Assembly (NCBI GenBank): GCA_934692485.1
Contig: CAKUTX010000001.1
Coordinates: forward strand, 124,001-188,000
DNA: 64,000 nt
From: an uncultured Candidatus Melainabacteria bacterium
Lineage (GTDB): Bacteria > Cyanobacteriota > Vampirovibrionia > Gastranaerophilales > Gastranaerophilaceae
Reading direction: 5' to 3'
A program made the position numbers and the translations under genes. The stretch's first letter is position 1. Each line of letters opens with the position of its first letter. The notes below the pieces were generated by a model. The model had not been told where the DNA came from. It saw only the letters and a program-made list of their open reading frames with translations, and did not search any database. This document shows positions 16,209-24,991 of the stretch, piece by piece.

Positions 16209-17573
16209 CTATTGATTTTGAAATTTTTTAACTCCTTCTTTTATCTCAACAGCATCAACTCCGAGCTGTTCCAAAGCTTTCATTGCCAAAGAATTTGGTT
16301 CTGTAGTCAAAGCCAATAACATGTGAGCAGATTCGATTTTTTCTTTATTATCTTTTTTTGCCAGCTCCCATGCCTTTTCCAAAACTCTTTTTGCTCGCTC
16401 TGTAAAAACAATCTCCTTGTCATAATACTCATTACCAAAACCAATCAAATTTTCAACAACCGCTCTTGCATCTCTTATAGTAATTTCTAACTCTGCAAGA
16501 ACCTGTCCGCCAATGCCTGTACCTTCGCCAATTATACCAAGCAAAAACATCTCCGTACCAACAATATTTCGCCCCAACCTTCTTGCTTCTTCTTTCGCAA
16601 GTCTAAGTATAGTCAATGTTTCTGGCATTTGCTTTTCTATAGGTTTAATAATACTATGAGCTAAATCATTATCAGAAATCTTAAACTCCTTTAATATATC
16701 ATAGGCGATACCGCGTTTTGTTTTCAACATTCCAAGAACAATATGTTCCGGCAAAACTACGGATGAGCCCAGTTCTTTGGCAGTTTCAAGCGCTAAACTC
16801 ATTGCCTTAAAGGCATTTGGTGTAAATATAATCTGTCTGCCTTCATATTCTGATTGTCTTGATTGAACTTTTGCTAATTTTTCATCAAAATTTTCACTCG
16901 TTACACCATATTGAGCAAAAATTTTTGTTAATTCAGAATTTTTATCTTCCAAAATTGAGGACAAAATCTGCTCAGTTCCCATAATTTCATAATTAGACGT
17001 TGAAAGTTTTGCTGCCGCACGTTCAAAGACCTTTAAAGAAGCTTCATTTTTGAAAATGTCATCAGTTTCCTGAGATTTATCTTCATTAGAATTTCTATGT
17101 TCATCTATTTCAGGATGATAAAGTCGTTTGACCTTTTTTTGAACGAGTTTTTCAAGAAGGGATTTGGACTTGTAAATATCAAAGCCCAAATCTTCTAAAA
17201 TTTTGACATTATTCGACTTTTTATCTGAAATTACAGAAAGGAATAAATGTTCATACAAAATAGTCGGATTTCCCGATTTATTTGCTAAATCCAGTGATTT
17301 TTTCAATATTTCCTTATAATCATCATCAAACGGCAAAGGTTGAGATTGAGGCACCTTTTTAGTTTGTAAATTCTGATATTTCCTTATTTCTTCAACAAGT
17401 TTTTCATGAGAAATATCATAAGATTTAAAGATTTTCAAAGAAATACCTTTTGCTTCATCAAACAATGCTAGGAGCAAATCCTCTGGTGTAACAACACAGG
17501 CTCCTGCTTCTTTAGCATTTTTTTGAGAAGCGCTAACAACATTTATTGCTTTTTCTGTAAATTTTTCAAACAA
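16209..17573 (-). CDS. Clp_N repeat protein without ATPase domain
   Basis: A 454-residue protein made only of Clp N-domain repeats: six half-repeats at about 1-68, 85-155, 173-238, 247-312, 320-382 and 386-450, each with the pattern E-H/T-hydrophobic-LLxL-hydrophobic (for example GTEMFLLGIIGEGTGIGGQV). It starts like a ClpC (MFEKFTEKAINVVSASQ) but has no Walker A or AAA+ module. N-domains bind adaptors and substrates of ClpC/ClpA proteases. A free-standing three-domain array could act as adaptor, decoy or regulator. TTG start, GAGGAAT binding site, four bases after the DUF1292 gene. Confidence 0.85.
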   Translation of the reverse strand: MFEKFTEKAINVVSASQKNAKEAGACVVTPEDLLLALFDEAKGISLKIFKSYDISHEKLVEEIRKYQNLQTKKVPQSQPLPFDDDYKEILKKSLDLANKSGNPTILYEHLFLSVISDKKSNNVKILEDLGFDIYKSKSLLEKLVQKKVKRLYHPEIDEHRNSNEDKSQETDDIFKNEASLKVFERAAAKLSTSNYEIMGTEQILSSILEDKNSELTKIFAQYGVTSENFDEKLAKVQSRQSEYEGRQIIFTPNAFKAMSLALETAKELGSSVVLPEHIVLGMLKTKRGIAYDILKEFKISDNDLAHSIIKPIEKQMPETLTILRLAKEEARRLGRNIVGTEMFLLGIIGEGTGIGGQVLAELEITIRDARAVVENLIGFGNEYYDKEIVFTERAKRVLEKAWELAKKDNKEKIESAHMLLALTTEPNSLAMKALEQLGVDAVEIKEGVKKFQNQ

Positions 17574-17576
17574 AAC

Positions 17577-17837
17577 TTATTCCTCGTCCTCATCTTCCAT
17601 ATTTTCAACATAAGTTGCAACTTTGTCAAATTCTTCATCGTCATCAATAGTTTCAAACAAGTATTCGTCACCATCTTTTGACAATCTCATAAGAACGACT
17701 TCATCACCTTCTTCTTCCTCTACAGGTAAAAGAAGCGCATATTCTTGCTCATCAACTTCTACTATATCAAACAATTCAAATTTGATAACGTTACCGTTTT
17801 CGTCAACTGTTTCAATAATTTGTTCTTCATCTGCCAT
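17577..17837 (-). CDS. DUF1292 acidic protein
   Basis: An 86-residue, strongly acidic protein (ADEEQIIETVDENGNVIKFE, then EEEGDEVVLMRL and an Asp/Glu-rich tail). It matches the DUF1292 (YrzB) family by the pattern F-E-L-x-D-hydrophobic-V-E-V-D-x-x-x-Y-A-L-L. AAAGGAGAAAATAAAATG fixes the start at 17837. In Firmicutes this family commonly follows the RuvX gene, exactly as here. Its function is unknown. Confidence 0.88.
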   Translation of the reverse strand: MADEEQIIETVDENGNVIKFELFDIVEVDEQEYALLLPVEEEEGDEVVLMRLSKDGDEYLFETIDDDEEFDKVATYVENMEDEDEE

Positions 17838-17854
17838 TTTATTTTCTCCTTTTT

Positions 17855-18259
17855 TTATTTTATTCTTGATAGGTACTGTTCCAGTATAATACAAGCACTT
17901 TCAATATCAACTAATCCTTTATTTTTTCTAAAGTCAATTTTTTTTGCTCGTAAATTTTCTTCTGCAGTGTCAGAAGTGAGTCTTTCGTCCTCAAAAATTA
18001 TTTCATAACCACTAATTTTTGATGCAAAATCTTTACAATCTTGAGCCTGACCACCTGATGTTCCATCCATATTCAAAGGAATTCCGACAACAATTTTTTT
18101 GACATTATTCTCTTTTGCAATTTTTAAAATTTCCTCAACAGCTTTTTCTTCCGGCTGTCTGGAAACACAAGAATGGCCATTTGACAACATCAAAAGATAA
18201 TCGCTAAGTGCGACCCCTATCCTTTTTGTTCCAATATCTAAAGCCATTATTTTGTACAT
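17855..18259 (-). CDS. ruvX: Putative pre-16S rRNA nuclease / Holliday junction resolvase-like RuvX (YqgF)
   Basis: A 134-residue RNase H-fold protein. Acidic catalytic positions are seen in IMALDIGTKRIGVALSD, IIFEDERLTSDTAEENL and DIESACIILEQYL. YqgF/RuvX processes the 5' end of 16S rRNA, with a Holliday junction role proposed from fold similarity. The ATG at 18259 overlaps the TAA of the upstream gene (TAATG), so translation is coupled. Confidence 0.93.
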   Translation of the reverse strand: MYKIMALDIGTKRIGVALSDYLLMLSNGHSCVSRQPEEKAVEEILKIAKENNVKKIVVGIPLNMDGTSGGQAQDCKDFASKISGYEIIFEDERLTSDTAEENLRAKKIDFRKNKGLVDIESACIILEQYLSRIK

Positions 18260-19773
18260 TATTTTACCCACATATCTTCAATTTGTTTAACTCTTATTGT
18301 ATCTTCCTTTGCATAATAGTATTCATAAATACTTTTTCGCAAGATATTTTTAAACAATTCTCTTATCAATTTTTTATCATTATACAAAGAATATAAATTT
18401 TGCGCAGCATTGTCATCGCCTGCATAATGTTTTAAAACAGCACAATTTAAAATTCGCTCAGTCCAAACCCTGTATTCATCAGGATAAAAAACTTTTTCAA
18501 GATTTTTATCTATAAAATCATCAAAATTTTGGGTTTCAACATCTTCTATATTTTTCAAAAATTCTTCAAATTCATCACTATAACTACTGTTCAAAAACCA
18601 ATAATCCGTAAAATCATACGTTAAAATATTATAAAAATCTTTATCAGAAAGTTGTTTCAATTGATAATTTAATTTAATTTTTAACGCTTCAACATCTGAA
18701 AGTAATACTCGCCAACACACATATTCATAAGGCATTTTATGTTTTGCCAGTTTTTCTGCATTTAGAAGCAAAGTCTTAAGCACCCCAGGCTCCAAATCCA
18801 ATGCTCTCTGCCCTCTGTAAAAACGTTCAATAATCGTATTACATTCAAATTTTGTTATATTATTAAACCCAAAGCAATCTCTTATACCGACGTAATCATC
18901 TATTACAATTGCAACAAAACGAACTTTCCCTTCACTATTAATTCTGGAAACGATTACTGCTTGATTACCATGCCCGTCAGGATAAGTTATACAGAACTTA
19001 TAAGGTTTTGAGTCTTTTAAAAGTTTTTTATAATATTCCAGAGTATTGTCCTCTCGAATACCTGCAAGTTTCAGCATAGACAAATTCTTTTTTACCGCTG
19101 GAATTAATTTTTCATCAACAAAATCTAATGACGAATTCAAAGCGTGATAAGCCAGTTGCGATTTTGAATTTCCTAACAAATCTAATGCAGTTTTACCAAC
19201 CTCTGACTCAGGCATAGATAAAAACACTGGAATTAACATATTTGCGAGTTCATCTTTTGAATAATCATTTCCCAACGACTTTAACAAAACAATCTTGTCA
19301 TCATCTGATAACGATTCAACAAAATCCAAAAAATCAATTTGCACTTCAGGATCAACAAGAGCATTATCCAAAATCTTTTTAGTGTCGGTATCTATTAATT
19401 CGTCAGGGTTATCAAGATACCTGTCACATTCATCGTAAGACCAATTTGAATCAATATCACGCAAAAAATCTAAAGCAAATATTTTAGCAGAGTTTGAAGA
19501 AATACTATTTTTTATAATACTCCACAACTTTTCCGTCAAATCTTTTTTGGAACAATATCTAAGTAGCAAAAATTTTAGCAAAGGAGCATTCAATTTTTGA
19601 GAATTAATTTCCCTAAACAAAAGCTTCACTATTACATTTTTGTCACTCTGAGAATCTAAAAGATGATAATGAACTTCATAATTTTCAAAGTCCGTTACAC
19701 CTTCCAACTCATTAAAAATTTTTGCAATTTCTGATTTTATCTCAAAAGGATTTAATTCAAATTTTTCAATCAT
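18259..19773 (-). CDS. Unknown 504-residue helical protein
   Basis: A soluble, Asp/Leu/Lys-rich protein. Residues about 30-240 form helical pairs resembling HEAT-like repeats (LLKSLGNDYSKDELANML, GKTALDLLGNSKSQLAY). The second half holds a conserved-looking block, YKFCITYPDGHGNQAVIVS followed by VAIVIDDYVGIRDCFGF, and a helical tail. I do not recognise the family. It starts two bases after the ClpX-type zinc finger gene and overlaps ruvX, so it is tightly coupled to both. Confidence 0.75.
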   Translation of the reverse strand: MIEKFELNPFEIKSEIAKIFNELEGVTDFENYEVHYHLLDSQSDKNVIVKLLFREINSQKLNAPLLKFLLLRYCSKKDLTEKLWSIIKNSISSNSAKIFALDFLRDIDSNWSYDECDRYLDNPDELIDTDTKKILDNALVDPEVQIDFLDFVESLSDDDKIVLLKSLGNDYSKDELANMLIPVFLSMPESEVGKTALDLLGNSKSQLAYHALNSSLDFVDEKLIPAVKKNLSMLKLAGIREDNTLEYYKKLLKDSKPYKFCITYPDGHGNQAVIVSRINSEGKVRFVAIVIDDYVGIRDCFGFNNITKFECNTIIERFYRGQRALDLEPGVLKTLLLNAEKLAKHKMPYEYVCWRVLLSDVEALKIKLNYQLKQLSDKDFYNILTYDFTDYWFLNSSYSDEFEEFLKNIEDVETQNFDDFIDKNLEKVFYPDEYRVWTERILNCAVLKHYAGDDNAAQNLYSLYNDKKLIRELFKNILRKSIYEYYYAKEDTIRVKQIEDMWVK

Positions 19774-19774
19774 T

Positions 19775-20044
19775 TTAACGAGCTTTCCCCCAAAAAGCAT
19801 CTAAAATAGCTTGAGCCTCAGCTGAAGGCATTCTATCATTCAATATCAAATATTGAACAGCTATCATAGCACATTCCGAGCAAATATTTACACCAGGGCC
19901 TTGAACCATTTTTAAAACTTGAGTATTAGGTCTTCCGCAAAAACTACAATAAACAAGCTCATCACGATTTTCGTGATGTTCATGGTTGTGTTCTTCTTTT
20001 TTTTCTCTTTTTTCGCCCAATTTAATAACTTTATCGTCTGACAT
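19775..20044 (-). CDS. Free-standing ClpX-type zinc finger protein
   Basis: An 89-residue protein. A charged, His/Glu-rich linker (EKKEEHNHEHHENRDE) leads into a complete C4 zinc finger, CSFCGRPNTQVLKMVQGPG then ICSECAMIA. This is the zinc-binding domain normally found at the N-terminus of ClpX, where it dimerises and binds adaptors such as SspB and substrates. No AAA+ module follows; the next gene starts two bases later and is unrelated. AGAGGTTGAATATG sets the start at 20044. First gene of the long leftward operon that also holds the Clp_N-only protein. Confidence 0.85.
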   Translation of the reverse strand: MSDDKVIKLGEKREKKEEHNHEHHENRDELVYCSFCGRPNTQVLKMVQGPGVNICSECAMIAVQYLILNDRMPSAEAQAILDAFWGKAR

Positions 20045-20155
20045 ATTCAACCTCTCGAAAACTTGCGTTTGTAACTTTTATGTATTAAATTTGCCAAATT
20101 TACATAATTATTTTATAATAAAAATCACAAACAATTTTATGAGGTTGATTATATC

Positions 20156-20728
20156 ATGAAAAAAGCTTTTTTACTAGCAAGTATATTGTTTATTTCTGTA
20201 ATTTCTACAGCATGTATTAATAATTTTGCAGTACAAGAACTTAACAATAAAGCAAAAGATTTTATGGATAAAGGAGATTATGTTTCAGCAATTGAACGTT
20301 TAAAATCAAGTGTTGATTTAGACGGAAGTGTATTTGAAACACAATACAATCTTGCAGTTGCTTATACAAAAGCAGAAGATTATTCTAATGCAATAAAAAC
20401 TTACGAAACAGCTCTTAAAATTAATCCTGATTTTGCGGACGCATATTATTCTCTTGCAGTTTGCGAAGAAAATTTAGCAAAAGACATTATCTCCGGCAAT
20501 GTAAAAGTTAACGAAGATAATTCAATCGAAAAAAATTCAGATGAAGAAAAAGAAGAAACAACAAAATTGTCAGAGAATGCAGAAAATATGATTTCAGAAC
20601 TTTTGAACAACGCTATTTCTGACTATGAGTTATATCTTGACAAAAACAGTACATCAGATGACAAAGATTTTGTTAACAATAAAGTAAAGGAACTGCAACA
20701 GCTTTTAGCTCAAAAAACAGTTAAATAA
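20156..20728 (+). CDS. TPR-repeat lipoprotein
   Basis: A 190-residue lipoprotein precursor: basic start, hydrophobic core and lipobox ISTAC with the lipidated Cys near residue 20. Two to three tetratricopeptide repeats follow (AKDFMDKGDYVSAIERL, QYNLAVAYTKAEDYSNAI, ALKINPDFADAYYSLAV), then an acidic linker and a C-terminal helix. Such proteins are scaffolds in envelope assembly. It lies two bases before lgt, the enzyme that would lipidate it. The binding site is GAGGTTGATTATATCATG. Confidence 0.88.
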   Translation: MKKAFLLASILFISVISTACINNFAVQELNNKAKDFMDKGDYVSAIERLKSSVDLDGSVFETQYNLAVAYTKAEDYSNAIKTYETALKINPDFADAYYSLAVCEENLAKDIISGNVKVNEDNSIEKNSDEEKEETTKLSENAENMISELLNNAISDYELYLDKNSTSDDKDFVNNKVKELQQLLAQKTVK

Positions 20729-20730
20729 AT

Positions 20731-21510
20731 ATGTTCCAATCTCCCACAGATATTGCTTTTAATATATTTGGTTTTCCTGTTTATTTTTACGGAATAATCC
20801 TAGCGTTTGCAATACTTATCGGGGTTTATTGCGCATATTTTTTGTACAAAAAATTCTATGATACAGAAAAATCCTCTCGCATTATAGATTTTTCTCCATT
20901 CATTATAATAGTTGGAATATGTGGCGCAAGATTATACTACTGTTTGGTAAACTACGCCTATTACATAAAAAATCCGATAGAAATTTTTTATATTAGACAA
21001 GGCGGATTGTCCATTCATGGCATGATTATTATCGGAATAATTACTCTTTTTGTTTTTTCTAAAATTTACAAAATGTCATTTTTAAAACTTCTTGACGTAT
21101 TCTTTTGCGGAACAGCTCTCGGACAAAGCATAGGAAGATGGGGAAACTTTTTTAACTCAGAGGCATTCGGAACACCGACCAATCTTCCTTGGAAGTTATA
21201 TATTCCAATAAGTCACAGACCTGCAGAATATCTGAATTTTGAATACTTTCATCCAACTTTTTTATATGAAAGCATATTAGATTTGATAATATTTTTCATA
21301 TTGCTAAAATTATTCAAAAGTTCCACAAAACATCCGGGGCTAATCGCTTGTATTTACTTGATATTATACTCATTTGCAAGAATTTTTGTAGAACATTTTC
21401 GAACAGACAGTGTTCTTAATATCCACGGTTTTCCGATAGCTCAAATAATGTCACTTACTCTTATACTTTTTGCTTCTTTTATGATGATACTAGTTTTAAA
21501 TAAAGAATAG
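20731..21510 (+). CDS. lgt: Prolipoprotein diacylglyceryl transferase
   Basis: A 259-residue inner-membrane enzyme with seven or so hydrophobic segments that adds diacylglycerol to lipobox cysteines. The signature region is complete: RQGGLSIHGMIIIG, GQSIGRWGNFFNSEAFG, HPTFLYES and FARIFVEHFRTD. It follows the lipoprotein gene by two bases. No separate Shine-Dalgarno is obvious, in keeping with translational coupling. Confidence 0.97.
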   Translation: MFQSPTDIAFNIFGFPVYFYGIILAFAILIGVYCAYFLYKKFYDTEKSSRIIDFSPFIIIVGICGARLYYCLVNYAYYIKNPIEIFYIRQGGLSIHGMIIIGIITLFVFSKIYKMSFLKLLDVFFCGTALGQSIGRWGNFFNSEAFGTPTNLPWKLYIPISHRPAEYLNFEYFHPTFLYESILDLIIFFILLKLFKSSTKHPGLIACIYLILYSFARIFVEHFRTDSVLNIHGFPIAQIMSLTLILFASFMMILVLNKE

Positions 21511-21553
21511 CAAACCATCAAAACATTAATTCTTTTTGTGTTAAAATTTTTCT

Positions 21554-22564
21554 ATGGCAGAAGGACAAATATACAAAATTCATTCTGATTTTTATTACAT
21601 TGATGATGGAACTTCTTTCCATGAATGCAAAATTCGAGAAGTTCTAAAAAAACAACGAGAAAAAATTCTTGTCGGAGATTTTGTTGAATTTGAAAATGGA
21701 TTAATCAAATCTATACTCCCGCGCAAAAACTTTATCAAAAGACCGAGTGTCGCAAATATTGATCAAATTATAGTTGTTTCCGCTCTGAAAGAACCTGATT
21801 TAGACTTGCATCAACTGAACAGATATATTGCATTGGCAAAATATTATAATATTCCGACAGTATTATGCTTTAACAAAGAAGATTTAAGATGGGACAAACA
21901 CCTTAGAGATAAAATTAAAAAAATTTACACTCCGTTGGATTACGAAATAGTCTACACATCCGCGACAGAACATAAAGGGATTAAGAATTTTGAAAAAGTA
22001 TTAATGGATAAAACGAGCGTATTATGTGGAAATTCTGGAGTTGGGAAGTCCAGTCTTATAAATGCCATAAATCCAAACCTAAATCTTCGCACAAAACAGA
22101 TTAGCGAAAAAACACAACGCGGAACACATACAACACGTCATTGCGAAATTATCAAAATCAATGACACGTCAAGAATAGTAGACACTCCGGGGTTTAGTAA
22201 CGCAAGATTTGATTTTTTACTACCTGCTGACGTGGATTTGCTTTTCCCCGAAATTGCAAAATACAGAGATAATTGCAAATACTCTGACTGCTTACACATA
22301 AACGAAGATAGTTGTAATGTTTTAGCAAATATTGACAAAATAGATTCGACACGTTATGAAAGTTATCTTGCATTTATTGACGAAGCAAGAGAATATAAAG
22401 AACGCGTGAAATACGAAGGCAAAAAAGAAGAACATTCAAAAAAAATTGTTCACAACAAACAAATTGCCAAAATTAGCGAAAAGAAACGACAAAGCGCAAG
22501 AAACACACTAAAACAACAGATTTACAAAGAGATTGAAGAAGGACACAATTATGAAAATGAATGA
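21554..22564 (+). CDS. rsgA: Ribosome small-subunit-dependent GTPase RsgA
   Basis: A 336-residue circularly permuted GTPase that matures the 30S subunit. An OB-fold covers the first 70 residues, then the G motifs in permuted order: CFNKEDL (G4), TSA (G5), CGNSGVGKSSLINAI (G1) and VDTPGFSNARF (G3). A zinc-binding knuckle with CKYSDCLH and a basic helical tail follow. The end overlaps the start of the polyprenyl synthase gene by 14 bases, so the two are coupled. Confidence 0.96.
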   Translation: MAEGQIYKIHSDFYYIDDGTSFHECKIREVLKKQREKILVGDFVEFENGLIKSILPRKNFIKRPSVANIDQIIVVSALKEPDLDLHQLNRYIALAKYYNIPTVLCFNKEDLRWDKHLRDKIKKIYTPLDYEIVYTSATEHKGIKNFEKVLMDKTSVLCGNSGVGKSSLINAINPNLNLRTKQISEKTQRGTHTTRHCEIIKINDTSRIVDTPGFSNARFDFLLPADVDLLFPEIAKYRDNCKYSDCLHINEDSCNVLANIDKIDSTRYESYLAFIDEAREYKERVKYEGKKEEHSKKIVHNKQIAKISEKKRQSARNTLKQQIYKEIEEGHNYENE

Positions 22565-23447
22565 TTACATAGACTTGGTAAACAAAAAACTTGATGAATT
22601 TATGCCAATTTGCTATCCGCAGAAAATTTTCAAGTCAATGAAATATACTGTAACCCTTCCAGGCAAGCGATTGCGCCCTGTTATGTGTCTTGAAACTTGC
22701 AGAATGTTCGGAGGAAACTACCAAGATGCAATCCCAACAGCTTGCGCAATAGAAATGCTACACGGTCAAACACTAATTCACGACGATTTACCGTGTATGG
22801 ACAATGATATGTACAGACGCGGTCAACTTACAAACCACATGGTTTTTGGAGAAGCTCACGCTGTTTTGGCTGGAGATGCCCTTCTAACATTTGCACCACA
22901 AACAATTTTAAAAAATTCAAAAAATCTTGGCGCCAAGAAATTAATCAAAATTATGGAAGAATATTTTCAAGCTGCAGGAGCATATGGTGTAATCGCCGGA
23001 CAGGTTGTGGATATTGAAAGCGAAAAATTAATGCAAGCCTTTGAATATGGAAATGATGATGAGCAATTACCTGAAATTCTTGATTATATTCACACACACA
23101 AAACAGCAGATTTGTTTAAACTGGCACTGAGAACAGGTGCAATTATTGCAGACGCAACAGAAAAACAACTTGAAGAAATTACAGAATTCGGACAAGTTTT
23201 GGGAGTAGCTTTTCAAATTGCCGATGACATCCTAGATGAAACTTCTACATTCGAAGAAATGGGAAAAACAATGGGCAAAGACAAAGAAGAAGGTAAACTA
23301 ACTTATACCGCTCTTTACGGTTTAGATAAAGCAAAAAAAGATTTAAACCTTTTAATTGACAAATGTTTTGATATATTAAATAGAAATGATTTAAAATCAG
23401 AAGTCTTTGAACAGATTTTAAAGAAAATTCAAGTTGCAGGGAAATAG
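22551..23447 (+). CDS. Polyprenyl (farnesyl/geranylgeranyl) diphosphate synthase
   Basis: A 298-residue isoprenyl diphosphate synthase of the IspA/CrtE type, which condenses IPP with allylic diphosphates. The first Asp-rich motif is HDDLPCMDND, the second ADDILDE; GKRLRPVMCLE and GQVVDIESE are also typical. The ATG at 22551 has AAGAAGGACACAATT before it and lies inside the rsgA tail. Chain length cannot be read with certainty; the family is usually FPP or GGPP synthase. Confidence 0.93.
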   Translation: MKMNDYIDLVNKKLDEFMPICYPQKIFKSMKYTVTLPGKRLRPVMCLETCRMFGGNYQDAIPTACAIEMLHGQTLIHDDLPCMDNDMYRRGQLTNHMVFGEAHAVLAGDALLTFAPQTILKNSKNLGAKKLIKIMEEYFQAAGAYGVIAGQVVDIESEKLMQAFEYGNDDEQLPEILDYIHTHKTADLFKLALRTGAIIADATEKQLEEITEFGQVLGVAFQIADDILDETSTFEEMGKTMGKDKEEGKLTYTALYGLDKAKKDLNLLIDKCFDILNRNDLKSEVFEQILKKIQVAGK

Positions 23448-23475
23448 ATTACTCAACATTGTCAAGCATATTATG

Positions 23476-23499
23476 ATGTCGGGGCAGATACCCCGACAT
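23476..23499. terminator. GC-rich hairpin just after prepilin P1
   Basis: ATGTCGGGG and CCCCGACAT form a perfect nine-pair stem with a six-base loop, seven bases beyond the P1 stop. No T-run follows on either strand, so it is not a standard intrinsic terminator. It lies between two convergent genes and may still stop or protect both transcripts. Confidence 0.55.
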
Positions 23500-23506
23500 A
23501 CAAACT

Positions 23507-24829
23507 CTAATCACTTATACAGATTGTTTGAATACCTCCATAATTTCTAAAACCTGCGCTGGTACAATTTGTATACGATAATTCAAAAACTCTATAATAT
23601 GCATAATAACCATAAAGAGCTTCATTTCCAGTCCAAACATAAAATGGAGCATTAGAAAAACCTAGTGATGACGCAGCACCTACGTCTAATGTTATATTCT
23701 CTACCATACCAGACGGATATATATTGGGAGAATTATAAACTATTTTAGCTATCTCTGCAAGATCTGGAACTGTTGGCATTTTACTTACTCCACCACATTG
23801 TTTTACAGCACCGGCCCAATAATCAACAGCTTCTGCGCATTGTTTTATTCCTAATTCATCTTTTTCTGCTTCGCATTGAGCTTTTGTTAACGGTGTTGGA
23901 GTAAATGGTGCTGTGAAACATTTTCCACCGACTTCAATCGCACATTCTGTTCCTAAGCCTGTTGCCATTCCGAGCGTTGTGACGTCTTTTTTTAGTTTAT
24001 TAGGTTTACTACTTCCGTTCCAGTCATAAACACCTGAAAGGCAAGCTAATGAATTAGATTTACCTGTAGAATTATCATATTTTAAACCTTTGTCATCTAC
24101 GTTAAATTCACATTTTTTGTTATAACTCAAAATCATGCCTGTGCCATCACCAGTAACAATTCCGACGGTATCTGCCCAATCTTCAGCATTGGTGGAGATT
24201 TTCAATGTTTTCGCATTCTTTGTTTTTGAGATTTCCCAAGTTTTGCCTTCGTCGTCAAGGGTAACTTCTTGGGTAGGCCAACATTCGGCCAAATGTTCGT
24301 TATCACAAATCTTTGCGATTTTCATATGCTTTGACATCTCTTGGACAAATGCCATTGTCGTGTCGTAACCGGTCAAACCACTCTGTACTGCCATTTTATC
24401 TGTGACTTTGCTTAGTTTTTGGTTGATGTTTTCAATACGTTTTTGCTGAATTCGGTCTTGGATATTAGTGATTAATGCAGGCATTGTGAGCGCTGCGACA
24501 ACACCGATTATGCCAAGGGTGATTAGGACCTCTGCAAGAGTAAATGCGGCTTTTGTTTTAAAAATATCAACTGCGCCTCGCGTTAAACGGCACCGTTCGC
24601 AATCACAACGAAAACTCAACGTTTCCGTTGATTCTTGCTCACCTTTCGCTTCGCTCATGCCTCTGCTCGGCTTGGTGAAGGCGGCTTGGCCCCCTCTCCT
24701 GCTTAGCGATTTTGTTTTTTCTATGCACGTCTGCGAAATCTTATCGGAATGTGCCCCATCAACAGATGTAAATCCAAAAAAATTGTCAGAAATCCTTTTG
24801 TCATTAAATGATTTTAATCCTCGAATCAT
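23507..24829 (-). CDS. Type IV prepilin-like protein P1 with a very long leader
   Basis: A prepilin of about 440 residues. The class III signal KTKAA-FTLAEVLITLGIIG is normal but is preceded by some 95 residues instead of 5-25. The core is a close paralogue of P2 (shared blocks such as NQKLSKVTDKMAVQSGLTGY and CGGVSKMPT), with Cys pairs and an aromatic C-terminus (YVWTGNEALYGYYAYYRVFE). I start at 24829 because GAGAGGGAAATTAAAATG precedes it and the earlier ATG overlaps the -10 box. A start at the internal ATG near 24652 is also possible. The leader DNA is GC-richer than the rest. Probably exported and assembled into a pilus. Confidence 0.85.
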   Translation of the reverse strand: MIRGLKSFNDKRISDNFFGFTSVDGAHSDKISQTCIEKTKSLSRRGGQAAFTKPSRGMSEAKGEQESTETLSFRCDCERCRLTRGAVDIFKTKAAFTLAEVLITLGIIGVVAALTMPALITNIQDRIQQKRIENINQKLSKVTDKMAVQSGLTGYDTTMAFVQEMSKHMKIAKICDNEHLAECWPTQEVTLDDEGKTWEISKTKNAKTLKISTNAEDWADTVGIVTGDGTGMILSYNKKCEFNVDDKGLKYDNSTGKSNSLACLSGVYDWNGSSKPNKLKKDVTTLGMATGLGTECAIEVGGKCFTAPFTPTPLTKAQCEAEKDELGIKQCAEAVDYWAGAVKQCGGVSKMPTVPDLAEIAKIVYNSPNIYPSGMVENITLDVGAASSLGFSNAPFYVWTGNEALYGYYAYYRVFELSYTNCTSAGFRNYGGIQTICISD

Positions 24830-24872
24830 TTTAATTTCCCTCTCAGCTCTATCTATGTTTACATACGTTCTC

Positions 24873-24901
24873 ATTTTAACATATTTTTTTTGCTATTTCA
24901 A
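24873..24901 (-). promoter_or_regulatory. Promoter of prepilin P1
   Basis: On the reverse strand TTGAAA (24896-24901), a 17-base spacer and TAAAAT (24873-24878). Transcription would start near 24866, leaving a leader of about 37 bases before the ATG at 24829. The block AATATGTTAAA around the -10 box recurs upstream of prepilin P2 (60970-60983). Confidence 0.6.
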
Positions 24902-24991
24902 CCGTTAAATCCCTTATTTTTACGAAATATGAATGATGTATTTTTCAATTATTTTAGATATACTTTCAGAAAATATAAAAAGGAGAAAATA

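Noticed and set aside
23476..23499. Hairpin after prepilin P1 as an intrinsic terminator
   Set aside because: Kept only as a hairpin, because no T-run follows on either strand.
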